Below are positions 1 to 5,393 of a DNA stretch of 6,860 bases, one piece after another (position 1 is the first letter of the stretch; each line of letters opens with the position of its first letter). The translations under genes were made by a program, and so were the position numbers. The notes below the pieces were generated by a model. The model was not told the origin of the DNA, did no database searches, and was given only the letters and a program-made list of their open reading frames with translations. The DNA comes from an uncultured Methylococcaceae bacterium (GTDB taxonomy: Bacteria > Pseudomonadota > Gammaproteobacteria > Methylococcales > Methylococcaceae): contig CAIVXW010000369.1 of the NCBI GenBank assembly GCA_903910005.1, positions 1-6,860 on the forward strand, given 5' to 3'.

Positions 1-72
1 ATTCGCCGGATTGTGGCAGGAGAAATCGGCTTTGCCGACACTCGCCTTGAAGACGCATACCGTTTAGAATGA
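1..72 (+). CDS. Possible 3' end of an unidentified upstream gene (partial)
   Basis: An open frame enters from the left edge and ends at the TGA at 70-72, 46 bases before moaD. It gives 23 residues ending in ADTRLEDAYRLE, which I do not recognise. A second frame is also open from base 2 to the TAG at 65-67 (ending in ALKTHTV). Its third positions are richer in G and C, as in the neighbouring genes, so it may be the real one. Neither tail matches the C-terminus I would expect for MoaA or MoaC. Some gene probably ends here, but the frame and identity are uncertain. Confidence 0.25.
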   Translation: MRRIVAGEIGFADTRLEDAYRLE

Positions 73-118
73 CGCCGTCCCCCTTACGCTACACCATCCC
101 GACGACGTCGTTCCGGCC

Positions 119-352
119 ATGTTGATTCAAGTACTCTATTTTGGCAGTCTGCGTGAAGAACTGGGACGGGCCGGTGAATCGCTGGCCGTGCCTGAAGGCA
201 GCCGTATCATCGACGCCTGGCATGCGCTCAATCCCGATCAACCCTGGCCTGACAACATCCTGTGCGCCCTCAATCAGGACTATGTAAAATCCGTAGCCCT
301 TCTGCACGACGGTGATGAACTGGCTTTTTTTCCACCGGTGACCGGCGGCTGA
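119..352 (+). CDS. moaD: Molybdopterin synthase small (sulfur carrier) subunit MoaD
   Basis: MoaD is the ubiquitin-like sulfur carrier of molybdopterin synthase. Its C-terminal glycine is adenylated, converted to a thiocarboxylate and donates sulfur to cyclic pyranopterin monophosphate in the cytoplasm. At 77 residues the protein is of normal family length. It starts with the typical beta strand and loop (IQVLYFGSLREELG, residues 3-16) and ends in FFPPVTGG, giving the essential terminal Gly-Gly (residues 76-77). The ATG at 119 is the only good start, although no clear Shine-Dalgarno sequence precedes it, so translation may be coupled to an upstream gene. The moaE start codon lies 3 bases after the stop, as expected for two subunits of one heterotetramer made from one transcript. 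The family assignment is firm because of the size, the tail and the neighbour. Confidence 0.93.
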   Translation: MLIQVLYFGSLREELGRAGESLAVPEGSRIIDAWHALNPDQPWPDNILCALNQDYVKSVALLHDGDELAFFPPVTGG

Positions 353-355
353 GAC

Positions 356-847
356 ATGATCGAACTGAAACCGTCAGGGTTTGAACCGTACCCGGCCTTG
401 CTGGCGCATCAGGCCAGCATCAGTCAGGCAGGCGTTGCATTTGGTGCCACCTGTTCCTTCGTGGGTACACTGCGGGATTTCAACGAGGGGGTAACCGTCA
501 GCGACATGTACCTGGAGCATTATCCGGGCATGACCGAGAAGTTTCTGGCACGTATCGCGGATGAAGCCCGGCAACACTGGAATCTGGTAGACCTCCTCCT
601 GATACACCGGGTTGGAGCAATCAGTCCGGGGGAGGCCATTGTCCTGATCGCCGTGTGGTCAGTCCATCGGGGCGACGCCTTTGATGCCTGCCGCTACCTG
701 ATTGAGCAGCTTAAATCCCGGGCACCTTTCTGGAAGCGCGAGACCCTGCCCGGCGGTTCGCATCGCTGGGTTTCCGCCAATACCGATGGATACCGTGGCG
801 GTTCGGGGCAATCCGGTATGGATTCTGCCGAAGGCATCCTGGCATAA
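356..847 (+). CDS. moaE: Molybdopterin synthase catalytic (large) subunit MoaE
   Basis: MoaE binds cyclic pyranopterin monophosphate and, with two MoaD thiocarboxylates, inserts the two dithiolene sulfurs to form molybdopterin. Family landmarks are present: the GTLRDFNEG segment (residues 37-45, including Arg40), the LEHYPGMTEK segment (53-62), HRVGAISPGE (84-93) and the active-site stretch LKSRAPFWKRE (119-129). Lys120 and Lys127 match the catalytic Lys119 and Lys126 of the E. coli protein with an offset of one. The protein has 163 residues, slightly longer than the usual ~150, because of a Gly/Ser-rich tail after about residue 140. The ATG lies 3 bases after the moaD stop, so the pair is almost certainly cotranscribed and translationally coupled. 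The next gene starts 36 bases downstream and has no evident functional link. Confidence 0.95.
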   Translation: MIELKPSGFEPYPALLAHQASISQAGVAFGATCSFVGTLRDFNEGVTVSDMYLEHYPGMTEKFLARIADEARQHWNLVDLLLIHRVGAISPGEAIVLIAVWSVHRGDAFDACRYLIEQLKSRAPFWKRETLPGGSHRWVSANTDGYRGGSGQSGMDSAEGILA

Positions 848-856
848 CAGGCTTTT

Positions 857-862
857 TATAAT
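857..862 (+). promoter_or_regulatory. Perfect -10 hexamer (TATAAT) before the SH3 protein gene
   Basis: A consensus TATAAT lies in the short gap between moaE and the SH3 protein gene, 21 bases before the GTG start. This would give a very short leader. No convincing TTGACA-like -35 box and no TGn extension are present, so the gene may have its own weak promoter, or the hexamer may be chance in an AT-rich spacer. A four-base-pair hairpin (838-841 with 848-851) followed by five Ts overlaps the site and could weakly terminate moaE transcription. Confidence 0.35.
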
Positions 863-883
863 TTTTCAGAACACTCTGCCATC

Positions 884-1555
884 GTGAACAAACTGATCTT
901 CACCTTGATGCTGTCCTGTTTACCCGGCCTGCTGCATGCAGCCTTGCAAAAAGGCTATGTCACCGACAAACTGGATGTCCAGATGCGGTCAGGTCCCGGA
1001 GCCCACCACAAGGTTGCCAAAAACCTGAGCGGGGGAACGCCGGTTACGGTTTTATTCCGCAGCAACGACAACGGCTATACCCTGGTGAGACTGGAAAACG
1101 GCGAGGAAGGCTGGATACTGAACCGCCATTTTTCCGCCGATACGCCGACTCAGGTGCTTTACGACGAATCGTCGCGCAAACTGGAGCAGACCCAGGAGGA
1201 GAATCGCCGTCTCAAGGAAGAAGTCAATCAGCTCAGAAACGGCAAGGACGGCAGTGACAAGACCCTGACCCAACTCCATTCCGACAATGACCGCTTGAAC
1301 TCCGAACTGATTTCGGTCAGGCATGCTTCCAGCAATGCCCTGCAGATCCAGTCCGAACGTGACCGGTTGCAGGCCCGGGTCGTGGAACTTGAGCGTGATT
1401 TTGACAGCCTGCAACGGGAAAAACAGATTATGGATGATGATTACCGCCAGGACTGGTTTTTGATCGGAGCCGGGGTACTGGGCGGCGGCATGTTACTGGG
1501 CTGGTTGTTGCCGCGCCTGGGCTGGCACCGCAAAGGTACATGGAATTCCTTTTGA
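884..1555 (+). CDS. Exported, membrane-anchored SH3b/coiled-coil protein (YgiM/TIGR04211-like)
   Basis: The 223-residue protein has four visible parts. Residues 1-19 form a signal peptide (MNKLIFTLML... ending LLHA). Residues about 24-84 form a bacterial SH3 domain, with the characteristic RSGPG (36-40) and GEEGWILN (73-80) motifs. Residues about 94-187 are charged and rich in E, K, R, Q and L with heptad character, which predicts a coiled coil. A hydrophobic segment at 191-210 is followed by a basic tail (RLGWHRKG). This order matches the SH3 domain protein family TIGR04211, which includes E. coli YgiM. The SH3 and coiled-coil parts should therefore lie in the periplasm, tethered to the inner membrane. 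A cell-wall-related role is usual for SH3b domains, but no specific function is established. The start is GTG at 884, chosen because it leaves an intact signal peptide. No strong ribosome binding site is visible. Confidence 0.85.
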   Translation: MNKLIFTLMLSCLPGLLHAALQKGYVTDKLDVQMRSGPGAHHKVAKNLSGGTPVTVLFRSNDNGYTLVRLENGEEGWILNRHFSADTPTQVLYDESSRKLEQTQEENRRLKEEVNQLRNGKDGSDKTLTQLHSDNDRLNSELISVRHASSNALQIQSERDRLQARVVELERDFDSLQREKQIMDDDYRQDWFLIGAGVLGGGMLLGWLLPRLGWHRKGTWNSF

Positions 1556-1561
1556 TACTTC

Positions 1562-1585
1562 GATAATGCGTTTGAACCGGTTCAA
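1562..1585 (+). promoter_or_regulatory. Possible ilvD promoter element with 14-bp palindromic operator-like site
   Basis: GATAAT at 1562-1567 is a five-of-six match to the -10 consensus, although no good -35 box lies at the right distance. Just downstream, TTGAACCGGTTCAA (1572-1585) is a perfect 14-bp palindrome ending five bases before the ilvD ATG. If the -10 is real, transcription would start within the palindrome, as expected for a repressor operator. The palindrome also occupies the place where a Shine-Dalgarno sequence would normally be, and none is visible there. The regulatory role is inference. The palindrome itself is seen directly. Confidence 0.4.
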
Positions 1586-1590
1586 CTCCA

Positions 1591-3294
1591 ATGAATGACA
1601 ACAAAAACACAAGCCGCAGCTTTTCGTCACGGGTCGTGGATGGCATGGAGCGGGCTCCCAGTCGAGCCATGCTGCATGCGGTCGGGTTTTCCGATCAGGA
1701 TTTCGCCAAACCCCAGGTAGGCATTGCCTCAACCTGGGCCATGGTGACCCCATGCAACATGCACATCAACCAGTTGGCTGACGAGGCTGCCCGTGGCGTT
1801 GATGCCCACGGCGGCAAGGCCGTCATCTTCAACACCATCACCATTTCCGACGGCATCTCCATGGGAACCGAGGGGATGAAATACTCGCTGGTATCGCGTG
1901 AAGTCATTGCCGACTCCATCGAAACCGTCGTGGCCTGCCAGGGTTATGACGGCGTGGTAGCCATTGGGGGCTGTGACAAGAACATGCCCGGCTGCCTGAT
2001 GGCCATGGCCCGCCTGAACCGTCCGGCCATTTTCGTCTACGGCGGTACGATTCTGCCGGGCTGTAGCGGCGACCGCAAACTGGACATCGTCTCGGTGTTT
2101 GAAGCCGTGGGGGCACGGGCCAACAATCGCATCGACGATGCCGAACTCAAGCAAATTGAAGCCAGTGCCATACCGGGAGCCGGTTCCTGCGGCGGTATGT
2201 ACACGGCCAATACCATGGCCTCAGCCATTGAGGCACTGGGCATGAGCCTGCCGGGCAGTTCAGCCCAGATCGCCATTTCGCAAGACAAACAGGTCGATTG
2301 TGCCCGGGCGGGAGCCCAGGTGATCCGCTTGCTCGAACAGGGAATCCGCCCCCGTGACATCATGACCCGCAAGGCCTTTGAAAACGCCATTACCGTCGTG
2401 ATTGCCCTGGGAGGGTCGACCAACGCCGTACTGCATCTGCTGGCCATGGCCCGGGCGGCAGGGGTGGAACTGGAACTGGATGATTTCACCCGTATTGGCC
2501 AGAGGGTTCCGATGCTGGCCGACCTCAAGCCCAGTGGCCGCTATGCCATGGCCGAACTGGTCGAAATCGGCGGGATTCAGCCCCTGATGAAACTGCTGCT
2601 GGAGGCAGGCCTGCTCCACGGCGATTGCCTGACTGTCACCGGCCAGACCCTGGCTGAAAATCTGGCAGCGGTAAAACCCTATCCCGACGGACAGGACATG
2701 ATCCGCCCCCTCAGCCACCCCATCAAAAAGGACAGCCATCTGGTTATCCTGCGCGGCAACCTGGCTCCAGGCGGAGCTGTCGCCAAAATCACCGGCAAGG
2801 AAGGCCTGTGTTTTACCGGACGGGCACGGGTATACGATTGCGAGGAGCAGGCACTTCAGGCCATTCTGGACGGCAGCATCGTCAAGGGCGACGTGATTGT
2901 TATCCGCCATGAGGGACCACGCGGCGGCCCCGGCATGCGGGAGATGCTGTCACCCACCTCCGCCGTCATGGGCAAAGGTCTGGGCAAGGACGTTGCCCTG
3001 ATCACCGACGGTCGTTTTTCCGGAGGGACTCACGGATTTGTGGTCGGTCACATTACCCCGGAAGCCTGCGTAGGCGGGCCACTGGCCATCGTACACGAAG
3101 GCGATACCATCACCATTGACGCCGAACAGCACCGGCTGACCCTGCATCTCGACCAGGCTGACATTGACCAAAGACTGTCGACCTGGCAAAAACCGGCTCC
3201 ACGCTACACCCGGGGCGTTCTGGCCAAATACGCCCGACTGGTTTCCTCAGCCTCCGAGGGGGCTGTCACCGATCAGGATACGGGAATGGTTTGA
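1591..3294 (+). CDS. ilvD: Dihydroxy-acid dehydratase
   Basis: IlvD dehydrates 2,3-dihydroxy-isovalerate and 2,3-dihydroxy-3-methylvalerate to the 2-keto acids that precede valine, isoleucine, leucine and pantothenate. It is a cytoplasmic homodimer with an iron-sulfur cluster. Both family signatures are present: CDKNMPGC at residues 128-135 and ITDGRFSGGTHG at 471-482, in which Ser477 is the likely catalytic base. Cys55 (TPCNMH), Cys128 and Cys200 (AGSCGGMYTANT) are the three expected cluster ligands, and Lys130 is the likely carbamylated, magnesium-binding lysine. At 567 residues the protein belongs to the shorter branch rather than the ~616-residue E. coli type. The shorter branch includes members shown to carry a more oxygen-tolerant [2Fe-2S] cluster. 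No other ilv gene is next to it. The ATG at 1591 is preceded by the palindrome described separately. The related sugar-acid dehydratase Edd is less likely, given the length and context. Confidence 0.95.
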   Translation: MNDNKNTSRSFSSRVVDGMERAPSRAMLHAVGFSDQDFAKPQVGIASTWAMVTPCNMHINQLADEAARGVDAHGGKAVIFNTITISDGISMGTEGMKYSLVSREVIADSIETVVACQGYDGVVAIGGCDKNMPGCLMAMARLNRPAIFVYGGTILPGCSGDRKLDIVSVFEAVGARANNRIDDAELKQIEASAIPGAGSCGGMYTANTMASAIEALGMSLPGSSAQIAISQDKQVDCARAGAQVIRLLEQGIRPRDIMTRKAFENAITVVIALGGSTNAVLHLLAMARAAGVELELDDFTRIGQRVPMLADLKPSGRYAMAELVEIGGIQPLMKLLLEAGLLHGDCLTVTGQTLAENLAAVKPYPDGQDMIRPLSHPIKKDSHLVILRGNLAPGGAVAKITGKEGLCFTGRARVYDCEEQALQAILDGSIVKGDVIVIRHEGPRGGPGMREMLSPTSAVMGKGLGKDVALITDGRFSGGTHGFVVGHITPEACVGGPLAIVHEGDTITIDAEQHRLTLHLDQADIDQRLSTWQKPAPRYTRGVLAKYARLVSSASEGAVTDQDTGMV

Positions 3295-3297
3295 GGT

Positions 3298-3335
3298 GTA
3301 ACCGCTTATCTGCCGTCAGGCTGGATTCAGGTTAC
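3298..3335. repeat. Short inverted repeat just after ilvD
   Basis: GTAACC (3298-3303) and GGTTAC (3330-3335) are exact inverted copies flanking a 26-base interior, four bases after the ilvD stop. No T-run follows, so this is not a standard intrinsic terminator. It could help 3'-end processing or be chance. The arms are only six bases long. Confidence 0.25.
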
Positions 3336-3373
3336 GAAGGAAACTCTCTATTCCATTTGTGGGCACGCCCCCG

Positions 3374-3379
3374 TATACT
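3374..3379 (+). promoter_or_regulatory. Candidate -10 box (TATACT) for the motif-repeat/hps/phi cluster
   Basis: TATACT is a five-of-six match to the -10 consensus in the 171-base gap between ilvD and the motif-repeat gene. The best -35 at 17-18 bp spacing (around 3350-3356) is poor, so an activator might be needed. A ten-base inverted repeat, GGGCACGCCC (3361-3370), sits directly upstream in the spacer and could be an operator. The predicted start near 3386 would give a leader of about 80 bases. Confidence 0.4.
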
Positions 3380-3388
3380 ACACCGAGC

Positions 3389-3417
3389 GGCTGGAGACAG
3401 CCCTGGCCCGTAGCGGG
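3389..3417 (+). promoter_or_regulatory. Structured leader with two small hairpins
   Basis: GGCTG-GAGA-CAGCC (3389-3402) can form a five-base-pair stem closed by a GNRA-type tetraloop. CCCG-TAG-CGGG (3407-3417) forms a second, four-base-pair stem four bases later. Both fall in the predicted 5' leader of the motif-repeat gene. They do not cover its ribosome binding site. They may affect mRNA stability. I do not recognise a known riboswitch class. Confidence 0.3.
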
Positions 3418-3454
3418 TTCTAATTCAACTACTTATCTGTACCGTTCGACTTAC

Positions 3455-3460
3455 AGGGGA
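3455..3460 (+). promoter_or_regulatory. Strong ribosome binding site that fixes the GTG start at 3466
   Basis: AGGGGA lies five bases before the GTG at 3466. It supports this non-ATG start, which also leaves a complete signal peptide beginning MKKSTLTTG. Confidence 0.7.
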
Positions 3461-3465
3461 ACGAC

Positions 3466-4035
3466 GTGAAAAAAAGTACTTTAACAACAGGTTTGTGCGT
3501 AGCGGTTCTGCTCGCCAGCCCCTTGGCGGGAGCGGAGCCCAAATATCCGGCAGCCAATTTTCAGCCGGGCGTGGTCTATCAGGATCAGGACTTGATTGCC
3601 AGGCACGCGGCCAGACCGGCCCAGATCGTGCCACCGCCCGGCGCGTCCAGCGTGTCGACTGACGAAAAGCCCTCCCGTTCCGATGCAGAGGGAACCGTGG
3701 TAAAGGATGAAGCCTTTTCCGCCAATGCGCCGATTTTGCTGGCGGTTCTGGGTCTGATCGGTTTCGCCTTGTGGTTCAGCAAGCGTTCGGGTGCCAAGGC
3801 ATCACGGGAAGCGGCTCCGGCTCAGGCAGCCGCCGTAGCTCCCGCAGCAGGTGCGACCGGTGAAACCGGTGTAGCCCGTTACCTCAAGAACATTGGTGTC
3901 TCTGCATCGGCGGTGGGTGCTGCCGTGGCAGAAACCGGTGTGGCTCGTTACATCAAGAATCTGCCAGCCGTCGCCGCCAAGGCAGTCGGGGCGGAAACCG
4001 GTGTTGCCCGTTACCTGAAAAACATGTCCAAATAG
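3466..4035 (+). CDS. Signal-peptide, single-membrane-span protein with three ETGVARYLKN motifs; function unknown
   Basis: I do not recognise a named family. The 189-residue protein begins with a signal peptide (1-23, cleavage probably after AGA). A soluble segment rich in Pro, Asp and Ala (24-86, with KYPAANFQPGVVYQDQD near its start) would lie in the periplasm. One membrane segment follows (about 88-104, ILLAVLGLIGFALWF). The basic residues after it (K106, R107, K111, R114) predict that the C-terminal part is cytoplasmic. That part is an Ala-rich linker carrying ETGVARYLKN at 133-142, ETGVARYIKN at 156-165 and ETGVARYLKN at 177-186, the last only three residues from the end. The gene lies 72 bases upstream of hps on the same strand, with only a hairpin lacking a T-run between them, so it is probably cotranscribed with hps-phi. 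A membrane anchor, scaffold or regulator for formaldehyde-assimilation enzymes is conceivable but unproven. The reading frame is secure because of the ribosome binding site, the signal peptide and the repeats. Confidence 0.85.
   Translation: MKKSTLTTGLCVAVLLASPLAGAEPKYPAANFQPGVVYQDQDLIARHAARPAQIVPPPGASSVSTDEKPSRSDAEGTVVKDEAFSANAPILLAVLGLIGFALWFSKRSGAKASREAAPAQAAAVAPAAGATGETGVARYLKNIGVSASAVGAAVAETGVARYIKNLPAVAAKAVGAETGVARYLKNMSK
3862..4023 (+). repeat. Three copies of a ten-codon motif (ETGVARY(L/I)KN)
   Basis: Copies lie at 3862-3891, 3931-3960 and 3994-4023, spaced 69 and 63 bases apart (23 and 21 residues). Copies 1 and 3 encode the same peptide but differ at three third-codon positions. 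Copy 2 differs from copy 1 at four positions, only one of which changes a residue (Leu to Ile). The linkers between them share Ala/Val richness but little exact sequence. The repeat is therefore a conserved peptide motif rather than a recent DNA duplication. Confidence 0.9.
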
Positions 4036-4036
4036 G

Positions 4037-4059
4037 CGATCGCCACCCACTGGCGGTCG
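4037..4059 (+). other. RNA hairpin between the motif-repeat gene and hps
   Basis: CGATCGCCA (4037-4045) can pair with TGGCGGTCG (4051-4059) over nine positions, with one G-U pair and a five-base loop. The hairpin begins one base after the stop codon of the motif-repeat gene and ends 48 bases before the hps start. No T-run follows, so full intrinsic termination is unlikely. It may be an RNA-processing or stability element that lets hps-phi mRNA accumulate above the upstream gene. Confidence 0.45.
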
Positions 4060-4107
4060 GATTGTCCAACCCATTCCTCTCAACTATAACAACTGGAGAT
4101 TGCAACC

Positions 4108-4749
4108 ATGGCAAGACCATTGATCCAATTGGCCCTCGATTCACTGGACGTCAACCAGACCCTGAGACTGGCCAGCCTTGCAGCGAATTATGTCGACATT
4201 TTTGAAATCGGTACCCCCTGCATCAAGCACAACGGCGTATCGCTGGTTCGTGAACTGAAAAGAAGATTCCCCGGCAAACTGATCCTGGTCGACCTCAAGA
4301 CCATGGATGCCGGCGAATACGAAGCGACCCCGTTCTACGCTGCCGGCGCAGACATCTGCACCGTGCTGGGTGTTTCCGGTCTGCCCACCATCGCGGGTGT
4401 CATCAAGGCTGCCAATGCCCACAATGCAGAAGTTCAGGTTGACCTGATCAACGTACCGGACAAGGTATCCTGTGCACGTGAATCCGCCAAGCTGGGTGCC
4501 CAGATCATCGGGGTACACACCGGTCTGGACGCACAGGCTGCCGGTCAGACTCCGTTCGCTGACCTGAGCGCCATCGCCAAGCTGGGTCTGCCGGTACGCA
4601 TTTCCGTTGCCGGTGGCATCAAGCAGGCGACCGTGCAACAAGTTGCCAGAGCCGGTGCCAGCATCGTTGTAGTCGGTGCCGCCATCTACGGCGCAGCGTC
4701 TCCTGCCGATGCGGCCAAGGAAATTTTTGAACTGGCTGCGGCTGCCTGA
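4108..4749 (+). CDS. hxlA: 3-hexulose-6-phosphate synthase
   Basis: HPS (hps/hxlA) condenses formaldehyde with D-ribulose 5-phosphate to give D-arabino-3-hexulose 6-phosphate, the formaldehyde-fixing step of the RuMP cycle, in the cytoplasm. The 213-residue length fits stand-alone HPS. The orotidine-phosphate-decarboxylase-type TIM barrel is recognisable from LALDSLD (8-14), EIGTPCIKHNG (33-43), the catalytic DLKTMDAG (62-69), VLGVSGLPTIAG (86-97), VDLINVPDK (111-119), HTGLDAQAAGQTPF (137-150), VAGGI (167-171) and phosphate-binding VVGAAIYG (188-195). GGAG at 4095-4098 lies nine bases before the ATG. Nearly all glycine codons are GGT or GGC, consistent with high expression, as expected for a central carbon-fixation enzyme. 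phi follows 17 bases downstream. In some organisms the two are fused, but here they are separate. 3-keto-L-gulonate-6-phosphate decarboxylase is a relative, ruled out by the motif set and the adjacent phi. Confidence 0.97.
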   Translation: MARPLIQLALDSLDVNQTLRLASLAANYVDIFEIGTPCIKHNGVSLVRELKRRFPGKLILVDLKTMDAGEYEATPFYAAGADICTVLGVSGLPTIAGVIKAANAHNAEVQVDLINVPDKVSCARESAKLGAQIIGVHTGLDAQAAGQTPFADLSAIAKLGLPVRISVAGGIKQATVQQVARAGASIVVVGAAIYGAASPADAAKEIFELAAAA

Positions 4750-4766
4750 CAGGGCAGGATTTCAAC

Positions 4767-5300
4767 ATGCACCAGAAAGTTATCATAGACAAGATTTCCA
4801 GCGTCCTTGAAGCGACGGATTCCGGCTATGATGAACAATTGACCGCCATGCTCGACCAGGCTTCCCGTGTGTTCATCACGGGGGCCGGTCGTTCCGGCCT
4901 GGTGGCGAGATTCTTCGCCATGCGGCTGATGCACGGTGGTTATGATGCCTACGTCGTCGGAGAAATCGTAACGCCGAGCATCCGCAAGGGAGACCTGTTC
5001 ATCGTGATTTCCGGTTCAGGTGAAACGGAAACCATGATCGCGTTTACCAAACGCGCCAAGGAACAGGGAGCCTTGATTGCCCTGCTGACCACCAAGGACA
5101 ATTCCACCATTGGTGACTTGTCAGACAAGGTGTTCCGCATCGGCAATCCCGAGCAGTACAGCAAAGTGGTTGGTATGCCGATGGGTACCACCTTCGAACT
5201 GTCCACGCTGTTCTTCCTGGAAGCGACCGTGGCACACATCATTCATGAGAAGGGAATCCCGGAAGAAGAAATGAGACATCGTCACGCCAATCTGGAGTGA
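4767..5300 (+). CDS. hxlB: 6-phospho-3-hexuloisomerase
   Basis: PHI (phi/hxlB) isomerises D-arabino-3-hexulose 6-phosphate, the HPS product, to fructose 6-phosphate and so completes formaldehyde fixation in the RuMP cycle. It is a single SIS (sugar isomerase) domain of 177 residues, the usual length. Visible motifs are ITGAGRSGLVARFFAMRL (37-54, phosphosugar binding), VISGSGETETM (80-90, second phosphate-binding loop), MPMGTTFE (137-144) and the C-terminal RHRHANLE (170-177), whose RHANLE ending is typical of the family. AGGA at 4756-4759 lies seven bases before the ATG, 17 bases after the hps stop, so the two genes form an operon. A strong terminator follows 31 bases after the stop. Other SIS-domain proteins are unlikely, given these motifs and the hps neighbour. 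Confidence 0.97.
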   Translation: MHQKVIIDKISSVLEATDSGYDEQLTAMLDQASRVFITGAGRSGLVARFFAMRLMHGGYDAYVVGEIVTPSIRKGDLFIVISGSGETETMIAFTKRAKEQGALIALLTTKDNSTIGDLSDKVFRIGNPEQYSKVVGMPMGTTFELSTLFFLEATVAHIIHEKGIPEEEMRHRHANLE

Positions 5301-5331
5301 GCGTTGTCAAATCACAGGGATGTCAACGACG

Positions 5332-5374
5332 AAGGCCGTCGATCCGTGTTCGCGGGTCGACGGCCTTTTGTTTT
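5332..5374 (+). terminator. Intrinsic terminator ending the hps-phi operon
   Basis: AAGGCCGTCGA (5332-5342) pairs perfectly with TCGACGGCCTT (5357-5367). The stem can extend inward through five more pairs (two of them G-U) to a four-base loop at 5348-5351. It is followed by TTTTGTTTT (5366-5374). This is a strong rho-independent terminator for the plus strand. On the minus strand no T-run follows the stem, so it would serve the convergent gene at 5394-5744 poorly. Confidence 0.92.
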
Positions 5375-5393
5375 GGCGGGATTTTTGCGGGCG

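Noticed and set aside
838..857. Four-base-pair hairpin followed by five Ts after moaE as an intrinsic terminator.
   Set aside because: The stem is too short to be convincing and overlaps the last codons of moaE. It is mentioned only with the promoter entry.
2260..2910. Long minus-strand open frame of about 216 codons inside ilvD.
   Set aside because: It lies antisense to a clearly functional ilvD. It has no recognisable domain and is explained by the base composition of the real gene.
3357..3379. TTGTGG and TATACT read as a complete promoter.
   Set aside because: The spacing is only 11 bases, too short for a sigma-70 promoter. Only the -10 box was kept.
3718..3786. The hydrophobic segment plus basic residues of the motif protein as a PEP-CTERM or LPXTG-like sorting tail.
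   Set aside because: Such signals end the protein, whereas about 80 residues containing the conserved motifs follow. No LPXTG or PEP motif is present.
3862..4023. The three regularly spaced repeats as a CRISPR-like or mobile repeat array.
   Set aside because: They are in frame inside a coding sequence, differ mainly at silent positions and encode a conserved peptide. There are no spacers of foreign type and no cas genes.
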